A DNA stretch of 54,850 nucleotides from Oscillospiraceae bacterium (GCA_015064415.1 SVSG01000012.1:1-54850); one strand, 5' to 3'. Positions 15,887-24,657 are shown, numbered from the stretch's first letter. Made by a program: numbers and translations. Notes: generated from the letters alone by a model not told the origin.

Positions 15887-16902
15887 CAGTAGCTCCCCTT
15901 TCTTTCCTCAAAGTGCGTGGGCTTACCAAGGGAACGCCCGCCGTCCTGAATCCATTCTGCCTGCCAACGGATCAGCGTCTTGGCACCAACGGCAGGATAA
16001 CCGAACAGTTCCATCGCCGCCGAGGCGTTGTTCAGATACGCGTCGGTGCCATCCGAGCCACTAAAGATCGGCTCCTTGCCGAGATGTTTACCCAGCTCCT
16101 GTGCCGTGGCGCGCACAGAAAGCGTTTCGGGGCCCGTCACGTTCATCACCTTGGCGGGGTTTTCCGCGTGCAAAAGTCCGCGCAGGGCGATCTCGTTCGC
16201 GCTCCCCTGCCAGATGCAATTCAAGCACGGCGTGGAAAGGTCGATCGCCTCCCCGCGCAGGATCTTGTCCGCCATATCATACAGCACGCCGTAGCGCAGA
16301 TCGACGGCGAAATTGAGGCGGTAAATAAAAATTTTCGTACCGTAACGGTGCGCGGCAAACTCAAATGCACGCTCACGCGCAAGACAGCTCATTGGGTACT
16401 CGCCAATCGGCCCCACGGGATCGCACTCGCGCGAGCCGCCGCCCGCGATCGGCACAAGGGGATAGATATTACCCGAGGAAAAGACCACGATGTCAGACTT
16501 TTGGAATTTCTCTGCCACAAAGGCGGGGAGCGTGGCGTTCATTGCCCATGTCTGCCACTCGTTGCCGTCCGTGCCGAACTTTCGTCCCGCCATATAGATA
16601 ACGTTCTCCACCCCAGGAAGGGCGCGTAGCTGCGCGGTATCCAGAAGGTCGCAGGGGATTGTCTCCACGCCGCTTTCCTGCAGGAGTGCGGTGGCGATCG
16701 GATCGGTGAAGCGAGAGACCGCAATCACGCGCTTGGAGATACCCGCTCGCTCGATGGCGCGCTTGGCAAGCACACAAAGCGTAGGTCCCATCTTGCCTCC
16801 CGCGCCCAGTATCATAATGTCACCCTTGATCCTCTTCATATCCTCAACCAGCGCCGCGGAAGGCGTGGTCAGCATTTCATTCAATTTATCTTCCGTCCAC
16901 AT
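15886..16902 (-). CDS. NAD-dependent epimerase/dehydratase family protein
   Basis: A 338-residue Rossmann protein with the nucleotide-binding loop ILGAGGKMG near residue 35, an acidic/arginine strand end (AVSRF) and VIYMAGRKFG. The usual catalytic Y-x-x-x-K is not present: the matching segment reads GEYPMSCLARER, with Cys where Lys is expected. It may therefore be a reductase-like or non-canonical member of the extended SDR family. The start at 16902 (ATGTGG) is chosen because AAGGAG lies 6 bases upstream; it overlaps the end of the preceding frameshifted gene by 17 bases. It belongs to the sugar operon and probably acts on an oxidised sugar made by the two upstream oxidoreductases. Confidence 0.8.
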   Translation of the reverse strand: MWTEDKLNEMLTTPSAALVEDMKRIKGDIMILGAGGKMGPTLCVLAKRAIERAGISKRVIAVSRFTDPIATALLQESGVETIPCDLLDTAQLRALPGVENVIYMAGRKFGTDGNEWQTWAMNATLPAFVAEKFQKSDIVVFSSGNIYPLVPIAGGGSRECDPVGPIGEYPMSCLARERAFEFAAHRYGTKIFIYRLNFAVDLRYGVLYDMADKILRGEAIDLSTPCLNCIWQGSANEIALRGLLHAENPAKVMNVTGPETLSVRATAQELGKHLGKEPIFSGSDGTDAYLNNASAAMELFGYPAVGAKTLIRWQAEWIQDGGRSLGKPTHFEERKGSY

Positions 16903-18681
16903 ATGCATCTCCTTTTTCAAAATCATAGATCACCGTGCAACTGCCGTCTGTCACGTGATAAACACCCGTGCCATACTCGGCTTGCATCCAGGGGCTGTCG
17001 AACAGCTTATAGGGGAATTGTTGCTTTTCGCCGCATACGTATCGCTCTTTGTAGTTCATGCGCACATCCATAAACTCGGCCGTCATCGTGTCTTTGTCAA
17101 AGAAAATCGGGTGTCTCTTCATCGCGGCGGCAAAGTCTGCGAGCGAGGCGTAATGGGCAATGCCCTCCACGTGACATATAAAGCAATGTTTCCATCCGTC
17201 AGACACGGCCTCGTACCCCGCGCTCTCCCCTTCCTTAACAAAGCGATATCCGTTTGAGAACCACACCATCACGAAGAGCCGATCGTAGCGTAAGAAAATG
17301 TAGTTTTCCTCCAGCATTTTTTCATCGAAAAGTGCCAACGGAATGTCTGCATTGATGCCGGGGTGCTTAGGGGAATACGCCTCCTTCGGTGCACGTAACC
17401 GACGGGTGCCGCATAGGGCTCATTTTTGATATCGTACATCGAGATCGCGGTATCCTTCGTGCAAAAATGAGTGCCGCAATTACAAAAGCTGTCTCCTGTC
17501 CATTGGTTGTGGATCTGATAGTAGCCGGGGGTGCCCGGGTGATGCGAAAAGATCTTGGCGCGTCCCTCACCGCGCCCGAGAAGCGTCAGCTCCCACTCGT
17601 GCTGCTCGTGATGTGCGTACCAGGAGCCGATGTTGTTTTCGGGATAATCATCCTGATGATTTACACCGCCCAACATATAATCCTCACACACGTAGGTGTA
17701 TTTATCGATGGAAAGCCCCTCGACAGATACAAGCAGCTCATGGTTGATGGCGTCGCGAAATCCGCGCGTTTGATGCAGATGACGGCGTTCGCGATTCTCG
17801 TAAGGGTAGGTGCGATTTTTCGCCACTCGGCACACGATCTCGGACGGATAGTAATCGGAAAGGATGGCGGCCGTGTGCGTCATCGGGGGCTCGGGATAAC
17901 CGCCCTCCGCCCCAAAATAGTAGCAATAGTAGGTGTACGTCGAGGCATGAAAAAACTTAGGGGGGCCGCTTTGAAAGGCAGAATTCAACGCCACATTGGG
18001 ATAGATGCGCCCATGCGCGCCGCCGTGCAGGCCGCAGCGACTGTCCACGATCATATCCAACAGCAACACATCCATGTGCATGGCGGCAAGTTTTTTCAGT
18101 CCTGCGTCCTCGGTATAGCTGTAAAGTGTGTTCAGAATAGCCAGGTCCTCGGCATTGTAGCCGCAGGAATCAAACTCCCCCCAACCGCGCCGCGCGCGGT
18201 AGTCCAGAAACTCCAGAATATACGCCTTGGCCTCATCGTACACCGCACTTGCCGTCATCCCAAACTGCTCGAAATGATGGTCCTTATAAAACTGTGCCGC
18301 AAGCAAGCGCACCACGCCCCCCATCAAGGCGTGATTCTCCGAGCCGAACTTGCTTAGAAAATTGCGTGTCAGAAAAAAGCGATCCAACGATGCACGCGTG
18401 TCGGCTGTCAGCCGATCATAAAACAGATAGAGCGCATGCAACAGATTCAGCGCGGCAAAATCACACTCTCCACGCGGGTCTCGCCCCGTGGGGTGGGGCA
18501 GATCGAACCAATCGGCAGTGCGCTTCATCTGCTTCTCCGCCATTTCAACGTCAACGCCCCGCGCAAGCCGCAATATCGCGGCATACGCGTACATATCCAG
18601 CGCGGGGTCGCTTGCTAACATATAGGCAAACGCCTTTTCGCGCCGCGCGGCCTGCGCCGCCTTCATTCCCGCATGATCCAT
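16886..18681 (-). pseudogene. Large enzyme-like gene split by a frameshift near 17395
   Basis: Two overlapping frames read as one gene. The upstream frame (18681 to 17269) gives a helical protein: SENHALMGGVVRLLA, WGEFDSCGYNAEDLAILN, CGLHGGAHGRIYPN and later strands; its first part resembles the alpha/alpha-toroid of heparinase-like polysaccharide lyases (tentative). After PYAAPVGYV (about 17395) this frame becomes Arg-rich nonsense. The second frame (stop at 16886) continues sensibly as PKEAYSPKHPGINADIPLAL, then FDEKMLEENYIFLRYDRLF. One missing base just before the GCACCG stretch would explain it, giving a product of about 598 residues. Either a real inactivation or a sequencing/assembly error. 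The downstream part has YGTGVYHVTDG and no own ribosome binding site. Confidence 0.75.
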
Positions 18682-19830
18682 TTATATCTCCTCGATCGCA
18701 AAAGAAAATTTATCAGCTTTTATACCGCATTCGGAAAACAGAGCCGTTTCCCGATAACATTTACGCATCGTGGCGCAAAGACCTCTCACCCAGATCTTTT
18801 CCTCATTTTGTGATACCGTTTCGGGGTTAAAGGCGGCAACCGTCATGTTTTTGTGCAGTCCTGCCATCAGCGCAGTATGCGCACTTGCCGTGTGCACGGT
18901 ACAGGGTGGGAGCGTGCCGTTTTCCACGGCTCTCGCGCAGTCGCTTACCTTGCGCATCTCATCTTCAAACGGATCGCCGTAGCACACGCGCAAGCCATCA
19001 CCAAAATCAGCCACGATCTGCCCGTCAAAATAGGTCACGGTCGCTTTTTCAAACTCATACACAAACTGTGGATCCAGCTTTTCGTCCGCCGCGTGCGAGG
19101 CGACAAAAAAAGCCGTACTCCCCTCCCGCATTTCCATTTTCAGCGCACACGTATCAAAGGTTTCAATGTCATAGGCACGCAGACATTCTGCCTCCACCCG
19201 CAACGGTGTTGCCGCGCTCTGCATCTGCTCGCCCAACAAAAAGAGCATATTGTGCAAATAATGTGCGCAGGCATTTGAGGCAATGGAATCCCATACCGTC
19301 ACGCCGTCCTTTTGTATTTTTCCGGCCCAGCCGACACCGCGGCCGTAGTAGGATCTTTTGCGCGGCCAGCTCACGATGGTCTTGAGCACGCGCGGCTTTC
19401 CCAGCCGCCCTGCAAGGATATCCCGTTTCAAGGCAAGAACGGCATCTGAGAAGGACCATTGGTATCCAATGGCGACCCATTTCTCGTACCGTCCGGCAGC
19501 ATTTTCCATTTCCAACGCTTCCCGTAGAGTGGGGGCAACCGGCTTTTCGCAAAGCACGAAGGAACCGTGAGAAAGCGCCGCAATGCTTTGCGCCGCGTGC
19601 AAAAAAGGCGGCGTACAGATAATGGCGAGCTCCGCCATTTCTTTTGCATAAAACTCCTCCATGCTTTTATACACGGGAATACCCGCCGCAAGGATCTCCT
19701 CCATGCGCGCGCAACTGTCAAAATAGGGCTCCACTACGCCGACAAGCGTAAGCGTGGGATCGACTTTTCCAAGCAAAAAGTCCACGTATTTGACACCGTA
19801 GCCACCCGCGCCAACCAATAGAATATTCAT
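18682..19830 (-). CDS. Gfo/Idh/MocA family oxidoreductase (complete)
   Basis: A 382-residue NAD(P)-dependent sugar oxidoreductase. N-terminal Rossmann domain with LLVGAGGYG at residues 4-12 and the family hallmark CEKPVAPT near residue 95. The C-terminal alpha/beta domain carries WDSIASNACAHYLHNMLFLLGE, the position where this family has its catalytic D..x..H segment. Its TAA stop is immediately followed by the ATG of the frameshifted gene, so the two are translationally coupled; the other oxidoreductase ends 4 bases upstream. Together the pair probably oxidises and rearranges a sugar or inositol-like substrate. Specific substrate unknown. Confidence 0.85.
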   Translation of the reverse strand: MNILLVGAGGYGVKYVDFLLGKVDPTLTLVGVVEPYFDSCARMEEILAAGIPVYKSMEEFYAKEMAELAIICTPPFLHAAQSIAALSHGSFVLCEKPVAPTLREALEMENAAGRYEKWVAIGYQWSFSDAVLALKRDILAGRLGKPRVLKTIVSWPRKRSYYGRGVGWAGKIQKDGVTVWDSIASNACAHYLHNMLFLLGEQMQSAATPLRVEAECLRAYDIETFDTCALKMEMREGSTAFFVASHAADEKLDPQFVYEFEKATVTYFDGQIVADFGDGLRVCYGDPFEDEMRKVSDCARAVENGTLPPCTVHTASAHTALMAGLHKNMTVAAFNPETVSQNEEKIWVRGLCATMRKCYRETALFSECGIKADKFSFAIEEI

Positions 19831-19834
19831 ACCG

Positions 19835-20788
19835 TTACCCCATTAAATTGATTTTCTCGCCCGTGTCGGCCGCCTCTCGTGCCAGAAGCGCCACGCGTGT
19901 CAGATAAAAGATCTCATCGGCGGGGATGGGCTCCTCACCCGCAAGAAAACGCTCCCAAAGCGTGGCGGTCGGCGCGGACGCAACGGTTCGCTCGCCGCGT
20001 TCGTCCAGCAAGCGAAGCACGTCGCCGCAGATCTCTAACACACCGCGCGTACCCACCACGCGGATGCGGTCATCCCCGTGCGTGGGCGCCGCCTTGGGGC
20101 GATGATAGTCGATGGAAAGCGAAGCGGGCACGCCGCCCTCCAGCATGAATTGGCAAACTGCCGCACGCTCGGGACTTTGTCCGTCGCTTTGCGCGGTTAC
20201 CGATAAAAAACGCTTCCCTGTAAAATGATAAATCCAATCGATCGCATGGATCCCCACCCAAGGGATCGTGCCGCCAAAGAGGGCGCGGTCTGCGTACCAC
20301 GCGGGATTGCGCGAGCTGAATTTATAGCTTTTCTGCGCACTGACAAGGCATATCTCGCCAACGGCGCCCTCGCGCACCAATCGCGCGCCCTCATAAAAGG
20401 TGGGAAAAAATCGCATTTCGTGCATAGCGCAAAAGCGGATGCCGCTCTCCTTCACTGCGCGCTCCACGCGAGATAGCTGTGCCTGTGTAGTGGCCACGGG
20501 CTTTTCACAAAGCACGTCGATGCCGCGCGCGGCACACGCGATCACCGCCTCGGCCGCGAGTCCGAATACGGGCGAAACCACCGCCACGTCGGGGCGCGCT
20601 TCATCCAGCATGGCAAGCGCATCCGAAAAATAAGGGGCCTCGGGTGCAAAGCTCTTGCTTGCAAGCTCGTGTGCGCTCCATGGTGCCACGCCGCAAAGCG
20701 TAACATTCGCGCGCACCGCCCCATGGCGGTATGCCTCCTTCGCTTGCCTGCAGGTAGCGATCAAGCTTTCACGTCCGTTTCCTTGCAA
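19835..20788 (-). CDS. Gfo/Idh/MocA family oxidoreductase with atypical N-terminus
   Basis: A 317-residue member with the hallmark CEKPVATT (about 92), AMHEMRFFP and a D-x-x-YHFTG stretch (IHAIDWIYHFTG). The first strand of the Rossmann fold is missing if translation starts at the TTG at 20788: the product begins MQGNGRESL, although the codons upstream (reading KQLLL) would supply that strand. No ATG or GTG exists between an in-frame stop at about 20813 and the TTG, and no ribosome binding site is visible. A near-leaderless TTG start, a non-standard start or 5' decay are the options. It is the first gene of the sugar operon, preceded by a strong promoter and a perfect dyad. Confidence 0.72.
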   Translation of the reverse strand: MQGNGRESLIATCRQAKEAYRHGAVRANVTLCGVAPWSAHELASKSFAPEAPYFSDALAMLDEARPDVAVVSPVFGLAAEAVIACAARGIDVLCEKPVATTQAQLSRVERAVKESGIRFCAMHEMRFFPTFYEGARLVREGAVGEICLVSAQKSYKFSSRNPAWYADRALFGGTIPWVGIHAIDWIYHFTGKRFLSVTAQSDGQSPERAAVCQFMLEGGVPASLSIDYHRPKAAPTHGDDRIRVVGTRGVLEICGDVLRLLDERGERTVASAPTATLWERFLAGEEPIPADEIFYLTRVALLAREAADTGEKINLMG

Positions 20789-20808
20789 AAGTAACTGTTT
20801 GGTTACTT
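20789..20808. promoter_or_regulatory. Putative operator: perfect 7-6-7 dyad at the transcription start
   Basis: AAGTAAC, six bases, GTTACTT. It covers the predicted transcription start immediately downstream of the -10 element, the classic place for a repressor. Binder unknown; the TetR product of the same operon and the neighbouring LysR and NiaR-like proteins are candidates. Confidence 0.6.
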
Positions 20809-20809
20809 T

Positions 20810-20839
20810 ATTTTACCACATGCGCGCACGCGCTGTCAA
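20810..20839 (-). promoter_or_regulatory. Sigma-A promoter of the sugar operon
   Basis: TTGACA (20834-20839), 18-base spacer ending TGG, TAAAAT (20810-20815) on the minus strand, so it also fits an extended -10. Predicted start near 20803, leaving only about 15 bases of leader before the TTG codon. Confidence 0.75.
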
Positions 20840-20899
20840 GCAAAACGCAAAAATATTTATTTTTCTGCATTTTTGTGTGTATTTTATCCAAAAAAGGTC

Positions 20900-20938
20900 T
20901 TGATTTTTCCCGTGTGTTGTTGTATAATACAATTGTAT
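20900..20938 (+). promoter_or_regulatory. Promoter of the LysR gene with overlapping palindrome
   Basis: TTGATT (20900-20905), 17-base spacer, TATAAT (20923-20928). A perfect 12-base palindrome ATACAATTGTAT (20927-20938) overlaps the end of the -10; such a site could mediate autoregulation by the LysR product. Confidence 0.7.
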
Positions 20939-20996
20939 ATTGATTTAGACAATACTTTCGTCGCAACCAATTTATTTCTTTTATATGGAGGAAAAC

Positions 20997-21887
20997 ATGG
21001 ATCTTCGCAATCTTAACACCTTCATTCAAGTCGCGGAGCTGAACAGCTTTTCCCGCGCGGCGGAAAAGCTTGGTTACTCTCAGCCCACGGTATCCTTTCA
21101 GATCAAGCAGCTGGAGGCCGAGCTTGGCGTACAGCTTTTTGACCGCGTGGGGCACACCATCTCCCTCACGGCGGCGGGCCGCTCGGCACTCGCGCACGCG
21201 CAACAGATCTACCGCATGACCGAGCAAATGACCAAGGGCGCCAAGGAGGACTCCTGCCCGCACGGCCTTGTGCGCGTGGCCATGGCAGACTCGCTTTGCG
21301 AGCCGCTGGTGCTTGGCAGCTTCGCCAAATTCCGCGCCGTTTACCCCCACATCTCCCTGAAGATCACTACCGCCGGCACGGACGAGCTCTTCCGCCTGCT
21401 GGATCATAACGAGGCCGACATCGTCTGTACGCTGGACAGCCACATCTATAACACCACCTACATCATCAGCCACGAGGAGAAGATCGGCGCGCATTTCATT
21501 TGCCCCGCCGGTCACCCCTTCGCAAGAAAGGACGTGGTCTCACTGCAGGATCTGATGGGCGAGCCCTTTTTGCTGACCGAGAAGGATATGAGCTATCGCC
21601 GCCTGCTTGACGAGCAGCTGGCTCGCTTTTCGCTGGAGGTCACCCCCGTGCTGGAGTTCGGCAGTGCCGACCTGATCTGCCAGCTGGTAAGCGAGGGGGA
21701 CGGCATTTCCTTCCTGCCCGACTACGTCACGGAAAACGCCGTACGTGCAGGTAAGATCAGTCGCCTCCATGTCAAGGAATTTGACCTTGAGCTGTGGAAG
21801 CAGTTCCTTTATCATCGTGACAAATGGATCGACGCCCCGATGCGCGCAGTATTGGACTTTTTCTCCGAGAACACGCTCACGCACTGA
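20997..21887 (+). CDS. LysR family transcriptional regulator
   Basis: A 296-residue protein with a standard LysR N-terminus (DLRNLNTFIQVAELNSFSRAA, then LGYSQPTVSFQIKQLE, LGVQLFDR) and a periplasmic-binding-like effector domain (about 90-290: GLVRVAMADSL, DIVCTLD, EPFLLTEKDMSYR, GDGISFLPDYV). The start at 20997 is preferred: GGAGG lies 6 bases upstream, whereas the ATG at 20985 overlaps that site. It is transcribed divergently from the sugar operon, the usual arrangement for a LysR regulator and its target; the inducer would then be a sugar-derived metabolite (inference). It shares a bidirectional terminator with the NiaR-like gene. Confidence 0.9.
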   Translation: MDLRNLNTFIQVAELNSFSRAAEKLGYSQPTVSFQIKQLEAELGVQLFDRVGHTISLTAAGRSALAHAQQIYRMTEQMTKGAKEDSCPHGLVRVAMADSLCEPLVLGSFAKFRAVYPHISLKITTAGTDELFRLLDHNEADIVCTLDSHIYNTTYIISHEEKIGAHFICPAGHPFARKDVVSLQDLMGEPFLLTEKDMSYRRLLDEQLARFSLEVTPVLEFGSADLICQLVSEGDGISFLPDYVTENAVRAGKISRLHVKEFDLELWKQFLYHRDKWIDAPMRAVLDFFSENTLTH

Positions 21888-21891
21888 AAAA

Positions 21892-21925
21892 ACGAGCCGC
21901 AGAAAAATCTGCGGCTCGTTTTTTA
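21892..21925. terminator. Bidirectional terminator between the LysR and NiaR-like genes
   Basis: Twelve-pair stem ACGAGCCGCAGA / TCTGCGGCTCGT with an AAAA loop; A-run on the left, T-run on the right. Confidence 0.9.
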
Positions 21926-21929
21926 TTTA

Positions 21930-22445
21930 TCATTTCACGGAAATCAGATATTTTCCGTCCTTCAATGCCTGCTCAACCTTATCGAGGATCTCCTCGCTCT
22001 CAGCAAGGACGGTGTGGAAATGGCGTCCGCCCGTGATGTTCATCAGCTCGCTGGAGGTGCCGTTCTTGACGCCGTTGATAAAGCGGTCGATGTGACGGTT
22101 GGAATAGATGTTCAGGGGTGCGGAGATCTTGCCGTACACCTTATGCTTGACAAAAACGTCCTTGACGGAGCCGCCGTTTGCCACGATGCAGCGCAGCTCG
22201 GGCTCGGTCTCATCGGCGGTGTGCATGACCTCGAACACGCGCTCCAGAAGCGGTACCTTCTGCAGTAAGTAGCCGTAGTGCGTGGAAAGGATCTCATACC
22301 CCTCCTCGCGCAGCGTGGCAATATCCTGCACAATGATCTGTCGGGAAACGCCGAAGCGCTCGGAAAGTGTATTGCCGGCCACGGGGGCCTTGGCATTGGC
22401 CAGCAGCATCGCCATTTCTTTTCTTCTTTCGTTTGCTTTCATCAT
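21930..22445 (-). CDS. NiaR-like transcriptional repressor (HTH_11 plus 3H domain)
   Basis: A 171-residue protein. Residues about 1-60 form a winged helix (RRKEMAMLLANAKAPVAGNTL, FGVSRQIIVQDIATLRE). Residues about 70-171 match the 3H domain with three His-containing motifs: FVKHKVYG, SNRHIDRFI and GGRHFHTVLAE, which bind a metal. This architecture is that of NiaR (YrxA), the Firmicutes repressor of NAD synthesis and niacin uptake, which uses nicotinic acid as co-repressor. No NAD genes are in this window, so targets must lie elsewhere. Start: ATG at 22445 sits 9 bases after AGAGG; the ATG at 22451 is too close to it. Confidence 0.82.
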   Translation of the reverse strand: MMKANERRKEMAMLLANAKAPVAGNTLSERFGVSRQIIVQDIATLREEGYEILSTHYGYLLQKVPLLERVFEVMHTADETEPELRCIVANGGSVKDVFVKHKVYGKISAPLNIYSNRHIDRFINGVKNGTSSELMNITGGRHFHTVLAESEEILDKVEQALKDGKYLISVK

Positions 22446-22480
22446 AGCCATTTACCTCTTTTAATTTAAACGATGACAGT

Positions 22481-22515
22481 TGGTTACAATTACCAATCAG
22501 TCGCATGTTTCCATG
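22481..22515. promoter_or_regulatory. Two small dyads in the niaR-like leader
   Basis: TTGGT-7-ACCAA (22481-22497) and GCATG-4-CATGC (22502-22515) lie between the promoter and the start codon. Either may be an autoregulatory site; I cannot match them to a known NiaR box by memory. Confidence 0.35.
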
Positions 22516-22524
22516 CTCAATTTT

Positions 22525-22553
22525 ATTATACACAACAACAATACACTTGTCAA
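22525..22553 (-). promoter_or_regulatory. Consensus sigma-A promoter of the niaR-like gene
   Basis: TTGACA (22548-22553), 17-base spacer, TATAAT (22525-22530) on the minus strand. A perfect consensus. Confidence 0.85.
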
Positions 22554-22697
22554 GCGGGAGTTTGTTTTTTCTTGTTTTTTTACATCTTTCACAAAAAAGA
22601 ACTCTTTTATTTGACAATTTGACCATTACAAAAAAGAGCAATCTGTATTACAAAAAAGATTTTTCTCGCGCGCGGACCCGCGCGGCCCGCTTTTTTA

Positions 22698-22706
22698 TGT
22701 TATAAT
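22698..22706 (+). promoter_or_regulatory. Extended -10 promoter of the DUF4838 gene
   Basis: TG-T-TATAAT at 22698-22706 without a clear -35. It is followed by GGTAACC at 22711-22717. The ATG at 22738 has CAAAGGAG upstream. Confidence 0.6.
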
Positions 22707-22737
22707 ATAGGTAACCCAATGTCAAAGGAGAACACAA

Positions 22738-24618
22738 ATGAAGCTTACCGCACGCTCTCATGTCACCATCCTCCTTCCCGTGAAGGCGACCTCCCGCGAG
22801 CAATTTGCCGCCGAGGAACTAAAAAAATATTTGAAATTATTACTACGCTGCGAGGTCGCGCTTGCAAGTGACGAGGCGCGCCCCGACGGCCCCGCGTTTT
22901 TGATCGGCGGCCCCGAGCGCAATGCGCAAAGCGTGCGCTACCTCACCGCAGAGGAATTCCGCACCACGGTGCCCGGCCCCGAGGGAATGCTGATCCGCGC
23001 GCTTGACGCGGACACCGTTCTGCTGGCGGGCTCGTCATGGCACGTGGGCGAGTGTGAGCGCGGCACGATCTATGCCGTGTATGAATTTTTAGAGCGTTAC
23101 TGCGGCTGTGTGCTGGCGGCATACTCGCACCCGCACGCGGATGCGGGCGAGATCGTGCCGCACATGGACGCCCTGGAGCTTGACGGAGCAGAGTATTGCA
23201 AGCCCTCGGCCGACCGCCCCTACCGCACGGCGATCGTGCAGTACGAGGATGCGGCAGGCAACCCCAAGCGCGACTTGAACATTCCCTTCTTCGACTGGCT
23301 TGTCAAAAACAGATACAACCGCTTCCTCACGTGGACCAGCGTGTACGAATACTTCAAAAAGAGCGGGCTTTTGCCGGAGTTTGAGCGCAGAGGCATCCGC
23401 TTTACGGTGGGCCACCACGAATCCTCGCGTCTGTTTTTGCCCGCACACGGCAACGAATATTTCCCCGAGCATTATTACGAAACGCACCCCGAGTACTTCA
23501 AGCTGCAAAGCGACGGCACGCGCTTTCACAACACGGATCACTGGGGTCAGTGGATCTATTGCACGCGCAACGAAAGCATGATCCGCGAGGTGGCGAAAAA
23601 CATCATCGAGTGGGTGGCGGAAAACCCTGCGGTGGACGTGCTGGCACTCTGGCCGAATGACGGCATGGCCGAGCAATGCACCTGCCCCGCTTGCGCCAAA
23701 TACAGCAAGGTCGAAAATTATTGCTACTTCATCAACAGCGTGGCCAAGCTTGTGAATAAGGTGCATCCGCACCTGCGCTTTGATATGCTGATCTACGTGG
23801 ATCTTTGGGACTGCCCCGAGGGGCTCTCGCTGGAGCCCTCTATCCTTGTGGACGAGGCAACGTGGCACAATTCGGGGCTTCGCACCACGGGAAAGAAGGA
23901 CGGCTCCTCCCTTTCCGGCACGCACTTTGAGGAAAACCTGCTGAAATGGAAAAAGACGGGGGCCAAGGTTGTCTACTACGATTACTACATGGGCATATAC
24001 GGCGTACGCCAGCGCTGGCTGCCGATGGCGGACGAGGTGCAGGCGATCTGGAAAAACTTTATCGATAAAGGGATTTCGGGTGCGGGCACGCAGATCGAGA
24101 CCTTCAATCTATGGAACCATCTGCTCAACTTCTACACCTTCGGACGCACGGGGTATGACACCTCGCTTACCGTAGAGGACACCGTGACGGCGGTTGCCTC
24201 GCTTTGCGGCAAAGCCGCACCCGTGGTAAAAGAGATCCTGCTTACGGGCGAGGCGCTGGTGGATGGGCAACTCCCCTTGCACAAATGTGCCACCCTGCTG
24301 ATGGAAAACATTGACAAGCAAGCGATCTATGCGGCATATGAGCGCGCGTTTTCGCTTGCCGACACGCCGCGCGCGCGCAACAATCTGCGCCTTTTGCGCA
24401 TGGTCTTCCGCTATTCCGATCTGGAGGTGCAGGAGGAGGCATCGCGCGATAAAAAGTACGACCGCATCAAGGAAAATTACGTGGACGCACGCGGCGAGAT
24501 GGGCTTCATGACCCGCTTTGACAGCTTTTGGAAAAATAATCCCGGGTACGGCATCGCCTTTCCGCTTAAAAGCGAGGAAAAGAACTTCGTTCCCGATAAA
24601 TGGTATCTCTTTGAATGA
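22738..24618 (+). CDS. DUF4838 domain-containing protein (putative glycan-active enzyme)
   Basis: A 626-residue cytosolic-looking protein. The N-terminal about 110 residues (FAAEELKKYLKLL ... LLAGSSWHVGECERGTIYAVYEFLERYCG) resemble the accessory domain that precedes catalytic domains in GH67-type enzymes. The rest matches DUF4838: RTAIVQYED, KNRYNRFLTWTSVYEYF, GHHESSRLFLP, YCTRNESMI, ALWPNDGMAEQCTCPACAKYS, YVDLWDCPEGL. Conserved Asp and Glu residues in the barrel could be catalytic, but no activity is established for the family to my knowledge. A single-gene unit next to the LysR and NiaR-like regulators. Two more DUF4838 proteins lie at 42424-46358; this one is only distantly related to them. 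Confidence 0.82.
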   Translation: MKLTARSHVTILLPVKATSREQFAAEELKKYLKLLLRCEVALASDEARPDGPAFLIGGPERNAQSVRYLTAEEFRTTVPGPEGMLIRALDADTVLLAGSSWHVGECERGTIYAVYEFLERYCGCVLAAYSHPHADAGEIVPHMDALELDGAEYCKPSADRPYRTAIVQYEDAAGNPKRDLNIPFFDWLVKNRYNRFLTWTSVYEYFKKSGLLPEFERRGIRFTVGHHESSRLFLPAHGNEYFPEHYYETHPEYFKLQSDGTRFHNTDHWGQWIYCTRNESMIREVAKNIIEWVAENPAVDVLALWPNDGMAEQCTCPACAKYSKVENYCYFINSVAKLVNKVHPHLRFDMLIYVDLWDCPEGLSLEPSILVDEATWHNSGLRTTGKKDGSSLSGTHFEENLLKWKKTGAKVVYYDYYMGIYGVRQRWLPMADEVQAIWKNFIDKGISGAGTQIETFNLWNHLLNFYTFGRTGYDTSLTVEDTVTAVASLCGKAAPVVKEILLTGEALVDGQLPLHKCATLLMENIDKQAIYAAYERAFSLADTPRARNNLRLLRMVFRYSDLEVQEEASRDKKYDRIKENYVDARGEMGFMTRFDSFWKNNPGYGIAFPLKSEEKNFVPDKWYLFE

Positions 24619-24624
24619 TACAAC

Positions 24625-24657
24625 GCCTCCCCCTTTGGGGGGAGGCAAACTTTTTTT
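24625..24657 (+). terminator. Terminator of the DUF4838 gene
   Basis: Stem GCCTCCCCC / GGGGGAGGC with a short loop, followed by seven T residues; begins 6 bases after the stop codon. Confidence 0.85.
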
